Below, piece by piece: positions 52,826 to 61,625 of a stretch of 64,000 nucleotides of DNA; the first letter of the stretch is position 1; the number at the start of each line of letters is the position of its first letter. The stretch is from Fibrobacter sp. UWH6 (lineage in GTDB: Bacteria; Fibrobacterota; Fibrobacteria; Fibrobacterales; Fibrobacteraceae). A program made the position numbers and the translations under genes. Where the stretch lies: contig NZ_FRAX01000003.1 in assembly GCF_900142465.1 (NCBI RefSeq), forward strand, positions 1-64,000, read 5' to 3'. The notes beneath the pieces were generated by a model. It was not told the origin of the DNA, ran no database searches, and worked only from the letters and a program-made list of their open reading frames with translations.

Positions 52826-52872
52826 TACGGTAAGCGTAAAAGTACCGCATACTGTATAGAAAGAACATTGAG

Positions 52873-52898
52873 AGGCGAGGCTTATGCCCCGCCTTTTT
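52873..52898 (+). terminator. Terminator after the beta-helix/barrel gene
   Basis: AGGCGAGGC (52873-52881) and GCCCCGCCT (52886-52894) with one mismatch, TTAT loop, then TTTTT. Confidence 0.8.
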
Positions 52899-53009
52899 CA
52901 TACATTTTTAGTACGTTCACTTTTACCCTTTGGGAAGGTGTTAAAAATTTTTATCATTGGCGCCGAAAATTAATAGTTTGATTTCTGACGAAAAAAAAAG
53001 AGGCGAAAA

Positions 53010-54800
53010 ATGTTCACCCACAAGACGAAAATTGTATGCTCCATGGGCCCCACCACCAAGGATGACGAAGTTGTCTCCCGCCTGATTATCGCAGGCATGA
53101 ACGTGGCCCGATTCAATTTCTCCCACGGCTCCCACGAATCCCACAAGGATGCCATGGACAGGGTGAAGCGCGTTTCTGCCAACCTCAAGCGACCCATCGC
53201 CTTGATGTTGGACACCAAGGGTCCCGAAATCCGCACCGGCAATACCGAGGGTGATGCCGTCATCCAGTTCAACAAGGGCGACAAAGTTTGGGTAACCGTC
53301 GACGACACCCTCACCAAGGGCGCCACCGAAAACGAACCGGCAAAGCTGAGCCTTTCCTGGAAGGAATTGCCCCAGAAGATTGAACCCGGCCACCGCATCC
53401 TTATTGCCGACGGCCTCCTGGAACTAGACGTAGAAGAAACGGACGGCTTTACCGTCAAGTGCGTCGCCAAGAATTCCGCAGCCATCGGAAGCAAGAAGAA
53501 CGTGAACCTGATCGGTCTTCACGCCGGCCTTCCCATCATGAGCGAACAGGACAAGAACGACATCAAGTTCGGTACCGAACAGGACGTAGACTTTATCGCC
53601 GCCTCTTTCGTAAGCTACGCCAGCGAAGTCCAGGAAATCCGTCGCTATCTGGATAGTCTCAATTCCAAGGCAAAGATTATCGCCAAGATTGAAAACGAAG
53701 AAGGTCTGAACAACATCCGCGAAATTGCCGCCACGGCTGACGGCATCATGATTGCCCGCGGTGACCTTGGCGTTCAGCTGCCCACCGAAAAAATTCCTCT
53801 GGCCCAGAAGCACATCATCCGCGTCTGCCGCCAGCTGGGCAAGCCCGTCATTACAGCCACCCAGATGCTGGACTCCATGATTCAGCACCCCCGCCCCACC
53901 CGTGCGGAATTGACCGACGTGGCTAACGCTATTTTCGACGGTACCGATGCCGTGATGCTCTCCGGCGAAACCGCCAACGGTCTCTACCCCATCGAAGCGG
54001 TAGAAACTCTGGTCCGCGTTGCAGTTACCGTAGAATATTCTCCCGAATACTACAAGAAGATGCGGGAATCCTTCGAAATGGATCTGCAGGGCGACATGAG
54101 CCGCATCGTTTCCCAGAACGCCTACCAGACCGCCCGCGAAGTGAACGCCGCTGCCCTCATCACGCCGACGCTTACCGGAAACACCGCCCGCATGATCAGC
54201 ATGTTCCGTCCCAGTCAGCCGATCCTTGCTGTAACTCCCTTCGCACAGGTCAAGCGCCAGCTCCTCTTGAACTGGGGCGTATTCCCTCTGTTTGCCGAAG
54301 AAGTAAACGACTCCGATTCCATGGTGCAGAACGCTATCAAGAGCGCCTACGACGCAGGAGCCGTCCACATTTCCGACCGCATCGTCATGGCTTCCGGCTA
54401 CCCCATTAGCGCACAAATTGTGAACACCATCCGAGTCCTCCACGTGGGTAACGAACTGGTGAAGGGCGAACAGGGCGGCTGCGCCTCTGCAGATATTGCC
54501 CGCGCCAACGGCCGTATCCTTCGCGCAAAGACCCCCACCGAAGCCTACATGCTTCTGCGTCGCGACAGCAACGAAATCTTGCTGTGCAACACTCTGACCG
54601 AAGAATACATTCCCGTACTCCGAGACGTTCGCGGCGTAATTGTAGACGGCGAAAGCAGAATTCCTGCAGAAACCTTGCCTCTGATCAACCCCCGCCTGGT
54701 ATGGCTCGCCCAAGCCAAGGGTGCCTTCAACGCTCTGGAAAGCGGCATGGCCGTCACCATCGACGGAAAACGTCTTGTGGTTTACGAAGGTACGCTGTAA
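53010..54800 (+). CDS. pyk: Pyruvate kinase with a degenerate PEP-utiliser C-terminal domain
   Basis: 596 residues. Signature motifs: GMNVARFNFSHGSHE (about 29-43), MLDTKGPEIRTG, IIAKIENEEG (catalytic Lys), MIARGDLGVQ, and ITATQMLDSMI. It converts PEP and ADP to pyruvate and ATP, the last ATP step of glycolysis. The final 110 residues (AKTPTEAYMLL, TLTEEYIPVLRDVRGVIVDGE, AVTIDGKRLVVYEG) resemble the PEP-utilising swivelling domain found at the end of some bacterial pyruvate kinases but lack its phosphorylated His. GAGGCG precedes the ATG by four bases; a terminator lies upstream, so it is transcribed on its own. Confidence 0.95.
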   Translation: MFTHKTKIVCSMGPTTKDDEVVSRLIIAGMNVARFNFSHGSHESHKDAMDRVKRVSANLKRPIALMLDTKGPEIRTGNTEGDAVIQFNKGDKVWVTVDDTLTKGATENEPAKLSLSWKELPQKIEPGHRILIADGLLELDVEETDGFTVKCVAKNSAAIGSKKNVNLIGLHAGLPIMSEQDKNDIKFGTEQDVDFIAASFVSYASEVQEIRRYLDSLNSKAKIIAKIENEEGLNNIREIAATADGIMIARGDLGVQLPTEKIPLAQKHIIRVCRQLGKPVITATQMLDSMIQHPRPTRAELTDVANAIFDGTDAVMLSGETANGLYPIEAVETLVRVAVTVEYSPEYYKKMRESFEMDLQGDMSRIVSQNAYQTAREVNAAALITPTLTGNTARMISMFRPSQPILAVTPFAQVKRQLLLNWGVFPLFAEEVNDSDSMVQNAIKSAYDAGAVHISDRIVMASGYPISAQIVNTIRVLHVGNELVKGEQGGCASADIARANGRILRAKTPTEAYMLLRRDSNEILLCNTLTEEYIPVLRDVRGVIVDGESRIPAETLPLINPRLVWLAQAKGAFNALESGMAVTIDGKRLVVYEGTL

Positions 54801-54818
54801 ATTTCTACCTTTGGGTTG

Positions 54819-56477
54819 ATGTATACTTACCGCTACAGAGAACTTTCCGTCGCCCTCGCCAAAAAGGGTGAGTACCGAGCCGCTTTGGCCCGGGAATTGC
54901 GAATCCATCCCGAAGAAATCTTCAATCTGGAAGTGGAACGTTTTTCTCTGGATAGCCGCCGGAAGGGAGACCCAAAGTGGTCTTACAATGTCATTTTTGA
55001 AGTAAAGCGCCAGTTGCGAGCCACGGGCAATCACGCCAAGGGCTTGGTGGCCGCCACACGAGAAACCGAATCCCTGGAAAATGATCCCCAACGCAACACC
55101 GTTCCCATGGCAGGCCATGTGGATGTGATCGGTGCAGGTCCCAGCGGATTGTGGGCAGCCCTACACTTGCTTCGCAAGGGTTTTTCTGTGGACCTCTACG
55201 AACAAGGCAAACTGGTAGAAGAACGTTTTAGGGATATCCGCCGTTTCTTTGTAGACCGAAAATTCAATGCATACAGCAACGTGCTCTATGGCGAAGGAGG
55301 CGCAGGTGCCTTCAGTGATGGAAAACTGAACACCCGCAGTCGCAACCTGTTTTCTGAAGCGGTACTAAAGGACATGGTATCCTTCGGCGTCGATGAATCC
55401 GTAGTCACCTTTGCAAAGCCCCACATCGGCACGGACCGACTGGTTTTGATGTTACGTCAGCTTCGCGCCGAAATCGCACGACTGGGCGGCAAGATTCATT
55501 ACAGCACCACCCTGGAAGATATTGAAATCAAGGACGGACGGATTTGCGGCATCAAGCTGCGGGACGTGTCCCGCCGTAATTTGGGAGAAGTTCCTTCTGC
55601 AGACTTCGCAGAAATCTGCCCCAGCCATTGGCAGCCTTGCGAGGCCTTGGTTCTCGCCGTAGGCCATTCTGCACGTCACATTTACGAGATGCTCCATGCT
55701 CGCGGAGTCTCTCTCGAAAGCAAGGCGTTCGCCATGGGCGTTCGCGTAGAACACCCGCAGATGCTTATCAACATGCGCCAGCTGGGTCGCGACATTGATA
55801 CTAAACTTACCGGTTCCGCAGAATATTTTTTGGCAACGCCGACCTTGAACAAGACCAGTTCTGCCTACAGTTTCTGCATGTGCCCCGGTGGTGTCCTGGT
55901 GCCCTGCGCTTCAGAACCCGGCACTCTCGCCACCAACGGCATGAGCTACAGCCATCGAAACGGTCCTTTGGCCAACGGCGCCATCGCAGTTCCTATTACA
56001 CCGGGTGCAGAAGGTTTCGATATCAAGACTGCCGGCACCCTCTTTGGCGGTCTTGACTTGCAGCGCAAAATTGAAGCGGACGCCTACGCCGTTGGCGGTA
56101 AGAACTACGCCGCTCCCGCCCAGACCATCAAGAACTTTTTGGCAAAACGCGTCGACAAGAATCTGCCCAAGACCACATACCCCTGCGGCCTGGTAAACAG
56201 CAATATGTGGGATTGGATGGACAAGACCATCTGCGCTTCCCTGGCAGAAGGCTTCCAGAATTTTGACAAGAAGATTCCAGGCTTTATTGAAGAAGGTTTG
56301 ATTGTGGCGCCGGAAACTCGAACCAGTTCTCCCCTCCGCATCACCCGCAATAACGAAACTTTAGAAAGCGTCAACACCAAGGGTCTTTACGTTCTTGGTG
56401 AAGGTGCCGGCTACTCCGGTGGAATCGTCACCAGCGCCGCCGACGGCATCCGTCTAGCCCACTACGCAAAGAAATAG
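54819..56477 (+). CDS. FAD-dependent oxidoreductase of the NAD(FAD)-utilising dehydrogenase family
   Basis: 552 residues from ATG at 54819 (a TTG one codon upstream is possible). After a roughly 90-residue N-terminal domain (YRYRELSVALAKKG) comes the dinucleotide-binding motif VIGAGPSGLWAALHL (about 101-115), then the family block GEGGAGAFSDGKLNTR, a hallmark of this uncharacterised group. Also LAVGHSARHIYEML, SFCMCPGGVLVPCASEPG and the closing LGEGAGYSGGIVTSAADGIRLA. Cytoplasmic flavoprotein; the substrate is unknown. It starts 18 bases after pyk with no evident terminator between, so the two may be co-transcribed. Confidence 0.9.
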   Translation: MYTYRYRELSVALAKKGEYRAALARELRIHPEEIFNLEVERFSLDSRRKGDPKWSYNVIFEVKRQLRATGNHAKGLVAATRETESLENDPQRNTVPMAGHVDVIGAGPSGLWAALHLLRKGFSVDLYEQGKLVEERFRDIRRFFVDRKFNAYSNVLYGEGGAGAFSDGKLNTRSRNLFSEAVLKDMVSFGVDESVVTFAKPHIGTDRLVLMLRQLRAEIARLGGKIHYSTTLEDIEIKDGRICGIKLRDVSRRNLGEVPSADFAEICPSHWQPCEALVLAVGHSARHIYEMLHARGVSLESKAFAMGVRVEHPQMLINMRQLGRDIDTKLTGSAEYFLATPTLNKTSSAYSFCMCPGGVLVPCASEPGTLATNGMSYSHRNGPLANGAIAVPITPGAEGFDIKTAGTLFGGLDLQRKIEADAYAVGGKNYAAPAQTIKNFLAKRVDKNLPKTTYPCGLVNSNMWDWMDKTICASLAEGFQNFDKKIPGFIEEGLIVAPETRTSSPLRITRNNETLESVNTKGLYVLGEGAGYSGGIVTSAADGIRLAHYAKK

Positions 56478-56673
56478 GTATCAGGTATGAGGTATGAGGT
56501 CGGAGCCTACGGCTCCTTTCAGGTAGATAATCGCGCCAAAGGCGCCCTGTTCAGCGGTGAGTTTTCTGCAGCGAGCCTTGAATTTTATAATCGCGCCGAA
56601 GGCGCCTAGCTTTAGCTCACAGCTCATAGCTCACCACTCATAACTATTCACTTTTCACTCTTCACTGTTTGAT
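56478..56673. repeat. Intergenic mosaic: heptad arrays around palindromic cores
   Basis: Left array 56478-56505 begins at the base after the stop codon (gtatcag, gtatgag twice, gtcggag). The core contains GGAGCC-TAC-GGCTCC (56502-56516) and two copies of the 20-bp palindrome ATAATCGCGCCNNNGGCGCC (56527-56546, 56587-56606). Right array 56611-56673 has nine units (tttagct, cacagct, catagct, caccact, cataact, attcact, tttcact, cttcact, gtttgat) and ends at the base before the next ATG. Confidence 0.85.
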
Positions 56674-57846
56674 ATGATTACTCGCCAGATTGACCGCAAC
56701 TTCGCAAATATGCGTCTCGACCGATTCCTCCGCAAGGCTTTCCCCGAGGAATCCCTCTCCGTATTCTTCTCCGTCATCCGCAAGAAGAAAGTCCGCGTCA
56801 ATGGCGTGGTCGCCAAGGCAAACCAGATGCTCCAGGAAGGCGATCTGGTAAACATCTATGAAAACTTCAAGTCCGTTTCCGAAGAAGAAAAGGACATGAG
56901 CCGCGCCCAGTCCGCACAGATCAAGGCCGAAGTAGAAGCCGCCTACGAAGCAGGCGAATCCAACATCATTTCCTTCCCCGGTGCAGCGGGTTCCGCAGCA
57001 GGCGCAAACCGCGACAAATCTGCAGTCACAGGCTTCGCCAAGAACAAATCCACCTGGGGCAAGAACATGTCTGGCGCCGAGAAGCAGTCCAACTGGGGCG
57101 CTCAGGAACTGGACATCGTCATCCAGACCGAAGATTATCTGATCGTGAACAAGCCCTCGGGATTGGCAAGCCAGCCCGGTTCCGGCACCAAGCCCGGCGA
57201 AAGCCTGGTGGAATACCTGTGGGAATGGGGCCGCAAGGAAGATCTGGACTTCAAGCCCACCATCGCCCACCGACTGGACCAGGAAACTTCCGGCATGATC
57301 ATGGTGGCCCTCCACGGCGACACCCTCCGCGAACTTACCCGCATGATCCGCGAACACGAAGTAGACAAGTATTACTTCGCCCTGGTCAAGGGCAACCTTT
57401 CCAAGGACCGCGGCACCATCAGCGAAAAACTGACCCGCACCGACGCCGCCAAGGGTAGCAAGATGAAAGTTGGCGAAGACTCCAAGGACGCCAAGGAGGC
57501 CGTCACCCATTACCGCGTCAAGCAGCATTACATCGGTTTCGACCTGGTTAAGATTAAATTGGAAACCGGTCGTATGCACCAGATTCGCGCCCATTTCGCA
57601 AGCATCGGTCACCCCCTGCTGGGCGACTCCCGCTACGGCGACTTCGCCCTGAATCGCGAAATCAAGAAGCAGCTGGGCCTGCACCGTCTATTCCTCCACA
57701 GTTGCCGTCTGGAATTCGACTGGCAGGGCGAAAAGAAAGTTTTCGATTGCCCCCTGCCCAAGGAACTGCAATCTGTTCTAGACCAGCTGAAGCGCAAGCC
57801 CTACGAACGCAAGGAAAACAACTTCCAGCAGAGCCGCCGCAGGTAA
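56674..57846 (+). CDS. RluA-family pseudouridine synthase (RluC/RluD-like)
   Basis: 390 residues. S4 domain at 1-65 (MRLDRFLRKAFPEESLS, KKKVRVNGVVAKANQMLQEGD). Catalytic domain about 145-370 with HRLDQETSGMIMVA (Asp 202 nucleophile), DKYYFALVKG and GRMHQIRAHFASIGHPLLGD. Between them lies a Ala/Gly-rich insert of about 75 residues (72-146), unusual for the family and probably disordered. A basic tail follows. It modifies uridines of 23S rRNA. No ribosome binding site; a heptad array ends at the base before ATG. The stop overlaps the hemH start (TAATG). Confidence 0.92.
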   Translation: MITRQIDRNFANMRLDRFLRKAFPEESLSVFFSVIRKKKVRVNGVVAKANQMLQEGDLVNIYENFKSVSEEEKDMSRAQSAQIKAEVEAAYEAGESNIISFPGAAGSAAGANRDKSAVTGFAKNKSTWGKNMSGAEKQSNWGAQELDIVIQTEDYLIVNKPSGLASQPGSGTKPGESLVEYLWEWGRKEDLDFKPTIAHRLDQETSGMIMVALHGDTLRELTRMIREHEVDKYYFALVKGNLSKDRGTISEKLTRTDAAKGSKMKVGEDSKDAKEAVTHYRVKQHYIGFDLVKIKLETGRMHQIRAHFASIGHPLLGDSRYGDFALNREIKKQLGLHRLFLHSCRLEFDWQGEKKVFDCPLPKELQSVLDQLKRKPYERKENNFQQSRRR

Positions 57847-58877
57847 TGTCAACCGCTCTTCTTCTGGTTCAATTAGGCTCCCCCGCCAATCTTGATGTCG
57901 ATGACATCGAGACTTATCTCCATCAGTTTCTTGGAGACTGGCATACCATAGGCAAGAAGAGCTTATTTTGGAAGCTGCTATTAAAGTTCGTCATTTTGCC
58001 AAAGGGCAAATTTTCTAGTTACGACAAATACCTTCAGATGTTTAACAGCAACGATTTCAAGGAAATGCCGCTGGTAACGTACTCTGAAGAATTTCTGACG
58101 GCACTCCGCAGGAAATTCGTCGCATCGGACGCACTGGAACAGCACAAGGTTGAAGACTACGTCACAATCCGTCTCGCCTATCAATACGGCTGTACTCCAT
58201 CCATTAGCGAAACCCTAAAGCAACTTGAAAAAGACGGTGTCGACACAGTTCACATGCTGCCTTTGTACCCGCAGCGATCTGGCGTTACCACACAGGCAGC
58301 CATCGACAACGTATTGGACTGTGCCAGGAAAATCAAGTTCAAGGGGAAGATTTTATCTGCCACAGGTTTCTGCCAAAACGAAGCCTGGGCCCGAGAAGTG
58401 GCAAAAACCATTAGCGAGCAAATCGAAGAGGAAGACACCCTTCTTGTGTCATTCCATTCGATCCAAAGTTGGCGTGTAGAAAACGCAAGCGACCCTTACC
58501 GCAGCGACTGCGAACAAAGTTTCAAGAGCATTTGCCAAAGCCTCGCAGAAATTGCAGGCGACAAATTCAGCGGAGAAGCCCACCTGGTTTACCAAAGCAA
58601 GTACAAGCCCGGCAAGCTCCCCTCTGGAAAGTGGTTGGGGCCATCACTGGCAGAGACTTTGCAGCAGCTGGGCGAACAAAACAAACCCGTCGTTGTGGTA
58701 AGTCCCGTCTTTACCGCAGACAATTTGGAAACAATCTACGAAATTGACGACGAGGTGTCTCAGATCTATTACAGTGCTGGCGGTCCTCGACTCAAGCGTA
58801 TTCCTTGCCTAAATGCAAACCCCGACTGGATTACTGCATTCGTCGAAGAAATCCTGCCCGCATTAAAGTTCGCCTAG
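57846..58877 (+). CDS. hemH: Ferrochelatase
   Basis: 343 residues from the ATG that overlaps the preceding stop (TAATG); a longer in-frame extension would overlap the synthase gene and is rejected. LLVQLGSP at the start (family LLVNLGTP), MLPLYPQRSG, catalytic His 204 in VSFHSIQSW, LVYQSKYKPGKLPSGKWLGPS and catalytic Glu 295 in TADNLETIYEID. It inserts ferrous iron (or, in some bacteria, into coproporphyrin) to make haem. No other haem gene is in the window. Asn to Gln at the first motif and SGKW instead of G-x-W are mild divergences. Confidence 0.9.
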   Translation: MSTALLLVQLGSPANLDVDDIETYLHQFLGDWHTIGKKSLFWKLLLKFVILPKGKFSSYDKYLQMFNSNDFKEMPLVTYSEEFLTALRRKFVASDALEQHKVEDYVTIRLAYQYGCTPSISETLKQLEKDGVDTVHMLPLYPQRSGVTTQAAIDNVLDCARKIKFKGKILSATGFCQNEAWAREVAKTISEQIEEEDTLLVSFHSIQSWRVENASDPYRSDCEQSFKSICQSLAEIAGDKFSGEAHLVYQSKYKPGKLPSGKWLGPSLAETLQQLGEQNKPVVVVSPVFTADNLETIYEIDDEVSQIYYSAGGPRLKRIPCLNANPDWITAFVEEILPALKFA

Positions 58878-58923
58878 GTCCAGCCCCAAAGAGTCTCCAA
58901 CGCTGTCAAAACGCATTTTAACA

Positions 58924-58948
58924 CCCCGGTCCCAAGACCGAGGCTTTT
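58924..58948 (+). terminator. hemH terminator
   Basis: CGGTC (58927-58931) and GACCG (58936-58940), CCAA loop, with flanking CCC/AGG partly paired, then CTTTTATTATTTC. Confidence 0.65.
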
Positions 58949-59048
58949 ATTATTTCTAAATTGTCCCGCGTAATTTATGGGCTGCACAAGAGCCTGCTGT
59001 CTTTAAAAAAGATTGCAGTACAGGATGCAGTTAAAAAAGGAATAAAAG

Positions 59049-61484
59049 ATGAAAGTTTCTTTAAGTTGGCTGAAGCGTCACGTGGATCTGCCGGAATCTG
59101 TGGCAGAAATCGAAAAAGCATTGACTTCCATCGGTTTGGAAGTTGAAGGCATCGAAGAACCGGGTAAGGTTTACGACAAGCTGGTGGTGGCAAAGGTCCT
59201 CACCTGCGAAAACCATCCGGACAGCGATCACCTCCACATCACCACAGTCGACAACGGCAAGGAAGTTGTTCAGGTGGTTTGCGGCGCACCTAACGTTGCT
59301 GCAGGCCAGACCGTGGTTCTCGCTCCCATCGGTGCAGAACTGCCCATGAGCGACGGCACCGTCCTCAAGATGAAGAAGTCCAAGATCCGCGGCGTAGAAA
59401 GCTTCGGCATGATTTGCGCTGAAGACGAAATCGGCCTTTCCGACGACCACGGTGGCATCATGGTTCTGGACGACTCCATCCCCGCCGGCACTCCTTTCGT
59501 AAGCCTGGGCATGTACGACGTCTGCTTCGAACTGAACGTCACCCCCAACCGCCCCGACGCACTTTGCCACCGCGGTGTCGCCCGCGAACTGGCAGCCAAG
59601 TTCGGTCGCGAACTGAAGCCCCTGGCCTACAACCTGGTTGAAGAAGCAGAAGCCGCATCCTCCGCAGCATCTGTTGAAGTTATCCCCGGTTGCGGTTGCT
59701 CCCGCTATACCGCCCGCGTCATCAAGGGCGTTGAAGTCAAGCAGAGCCCCAGCTGGCTGGCTAAACTTCTCCACACCGTCGGCATGAACTCCATCAACAA
59801 CGTTGTGGACGTTACCAACTTTATCCTCATGGACGTAGGTCAGCCCCTCCATAGCTTTGACATGGATCAGCTGAAGGGTTCCATGATCAAGGTCCGTCGC
59901 GCTGTGAAGGGCGAAAAGATCCAGACCATCGACCACACCGACCACGAACTGACCGAAGCTGAACTGGTCATTTGCGATGGCGACCGTCCCGTAGCCGTAG
60001 CCGGCACCATGGGCGGCGTAGAATCCGAAATTGTGGACACCACCAAGAACGTTCTCTTGGAAAGCGCCTACTTCAACCCCACCATCGTCCGTAAGCAGGC
60101 AAAGCGTCTGGGCATTGGCTCCGACTCCAGCTACCGCTTCGAACGTGGCATCGACACCACCACCCAGGACGAATACAGCAAGTACGCTTGCGCCATGATC
60201 CAGGAAGTGGCTGGCGGCAAGGTCCTGAAGGGTTGCGTGGAATACACCGGCGAAGACCACCAGAAGGAACTGACCAAGATTGACCTCCGTGTTTCCCGCG
60301 TTGCAAAGATCATCGGTATGGACATCGCTGCCGACGTGATCCGCAAGCACCTCACCAGCATCAACCTGAAGCTGGCTGCAGAGAACGGCGAAACCATGAC
60401 CTTCGAAATTCCGGGTAACCGTCCGGACCTGGAACGCGAAGTTGACCTTATTGAAGAAGTGGCACGTCTCGTAGGCTTCGACAACATTCCTTACAGCCTG
60501 CCCAAGTTCACCATGCAGCCCAACGAACTGCCGGCTGTGGAAGTGATGAACAGAAAGATCCGCAGAACTCTCTCTGCCATGGGCCTCCATGAATGCTTGA
60601 ACCTGCGCTTCACCAGCAAGGCTCGCACCGAGGCTCTCTTCGGCACCAACGCTTCTGACCGCCGCGCAAACCCTGCAGCACTTCTGAATCCGCTTTCCGA
60701 AGAACTGGGCGTTGTTCCAACTTCTCTCCTCCCCAACTTGCTGAAGAACGTTGCCGAAAATGAAAAGAATCGCCCCGGTTCCGTTCGCTTGTTCGAAGTG
60801 GCCAAGGGTCAGTTCAAGCGAGAACGTGCCGACGTCCGCGACAACGGCTTTGACGAATCCAACCTCATCGCCCTTACCGTTGCTGGTGCATTCGACGTGA
60901 ACCCGCTGAACGACAAGCCCGCTCAGATTGACTTTGCCGCCTTCAAGGGTCTGGTCCAGTCTTTCTTCAAGCGCTGCGGTCTCGTTGTCGAATTCCGCGT
61001 TCCCGAAAAGTTGGAAGCCTTTATGCATCCGGGCAAGCAGACCGAAATCGTCTGCGGCAAGACCGTTCTCGGCACCATGGGCGCCCTGCATCCGTCTGTA
61101 GCCAAGTCCTTCGAAATCGGTTACGAAACCTATGTGATGGAAGCTAACCTGGACAAGATGATTGAAGAAAGCCACAAGAAGATTATCTTCCAGGCCTTCA
61201 GTCGTCAGGTTCCTTCTACCCGCGATATCTCCCTGGAAGTGGCAAAGAGCCTCACCCACGAAGAAATCGTCGCCCGCATCAAGGGTCTCAATCCCAAGAA
61301 CCTTGCCAAGATTTCCCTCAAGAGTATCTACGAAGGTGAAAAGATTGAAGCCGGCAAGAAGAACATGGTCTATAGTCTGACCTACCAGACCATGGACCGC
61401 ACCTTGACCGACGACGAAGTGAACAAGGCCCACAACAAGCTCCGCGACAAGCTGGTTGCTAACGGCGACATCGTTCTGAGATAG
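59049..61484 (+). CDS. pheT: Phenylalanyl-tRNA synthetase beta subunit
   Basis: 811 residues, normal for the bacterial beta chain. N-terminal module with EMAP-like tRNA-binding domain (VAKVLTCENHPDSDHLHI, VCGAPNVAAGQTVVLAPIGA). B3/B4 editing domain (LNVTPNRPDALCHRGVARELAA). B5 (ITEMGM-type IIGMDIAADVIRKHL). Catalytic-like core (RLLSAMGLHECLNLRFTSKA region). C-terminal anticodon-binding FDX-ACB domain (RQVPSTRDISLEV). It charges tRNA-Phe together with PheS. pheS is not adjacent, although it normally precedes pheT. AAGGA lies seven bases before ATG; a heptad array starts right after the stop. Confidence 0.96.
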   Translation: MKVSLSWLKRHVDLPESVAEIEKALTSIGLEVEGIEEPGKVYDKLVVAKVLTCENHPDSDHLHITTVDNGKEVVQVVCGAPNVAAGQTVVLAPIGAELPMSDGTVLKMKKSKIRGVESFGMICAEDEIGLSDDHGGIMVLDDSIPAGTPFVSLGMYDVCFELNVTPNRPDALCHRGVARELAAKFGRELKPLAYNLVEEAEAASSAASVEVIPGCGCSRYTARVIKGVEVKQSPSWLAKLLHTVGMNSINNVVDVTNFILMDVGQPLHSFDMDQLKGSMIKVRRAVKGEKIQTIDHTDHELTEAELVICDGDRPVAVAGTMGGVESEIVDTTKNVLLESAYFNPTIVRKQAKRLGIGSDSSYRFERGIDTTTQDEYSKYACAMIQEVAGGKVLKGCVEYTGEDHQKELTKIDLRVSRVAKIIGMDIAADVIRKHLTSINLKLAAENGETMTFEIPGNRPDLEREVDLIEEVARLVGFDNIPYSLPKFTMQPNELPAVEVMNRKIRRTLSAMGLHECLNLRFTSKARTEALFGTNASDRRANPAALLNPLSEELGVVPTSLLPNLLKNVAENEKNRPGSVRLFEVAKGQFKRERADVRDNGFDESNLIALTVAGAFDVNPLNDKPAQIDFAAFKGLVQSFFKRCGLVVEFRVPEKLEAFMHPGKQTEIVCGKTVLGTMGALHPSVAKSFEIGYETYVMEANLDKMIEESHKKIIFQAFSRQVPSTRDISLEVAKSLTHEEIVARIKGLNPKNLAKISLKSIYEGEKIEAGKKNMVYSLTYQTMDRTLTDDEVNKAHNKLRDKLVANGDIVLR

Positions 61485-61533
61485 CGGAAAGCGAAAAGGT
61501 CAAAGCGTAAAGAGAAACTTTAACCTTTAGGCT
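61485..61533 (+). repeat. Heptad array starting at the pheT stop codon
   Basis: cggaaag, cgaaaag, gtcaaag, cgtaaag, agaaact, ttaacct, ttaggct follow the TAG directly. Written with the stop included the units read TAGcgga, AAGcgaa, AAGgtca, AAGcgta. Confidence 0.75.
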
Positions 61534-61552
61534 TCAAAAAAGATTGAACATC

Positions 61553-61587
61553 AAAAAATCCTCGCAGTCCAGCTGCGAGGATTTTTC
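61553..61587. terminator. Bidirectional terminator between pheT and the TerB-like gene
   Basis: AAAAATCCTCGCAG (61554-61567) and CTGCGAGGATTTTT (61573-61586), TCCAG loop; T runs on both strands. Confidence 0.92.
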
Positions 61588-61590
61588 CTT

Positions 61591-61625
61591 TATACTTTAA
61601 CCTTTAAACTATAAGCTCTAAGCTA
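61591..61625 (-). repeat. Heptad array ending at the TerB-like gene's stop codon
   Basis: tatactt, taacctt, taaacta, taagctc, taagcta; the last unit ends one base before the stop codon of the minus-strand gene. It mirrors the array behind pheT around the shared terminator. Confidence 0.75.

Noticed and set aside
53010-54800. Pyruvate kinase as a fusion with an active PEP-utilising domain
   Set aside because: The C-terminal domain lacks the phosphorylatable His, so it is likely structural or regulatory.
57702-57845. 48-codon N-terminal extension of ferrochelatase
   Set aside because: It overlaps the synthase gene in another frame, has no family similarity, and the TAATG start gives the expected N-terminus.
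58878-59048. Attenuator or T-box upstream of pheT
   Set aside because: No Phe-rich leader peptide, no T-box sequence, and no alternative terminator other than that of hemH.
59061-61433. 790-codon open frame antisense to pheT (and similar antisense frames at 145-1344, 8281-9687, 19169-20728, 43599-45410, 53424-55118)
   Set aside because: The opposite strand encodes clear, complete family proteins. The antisense products are His/Gln/Val-rich with no motifs, an effect of strong third-position codon bias.
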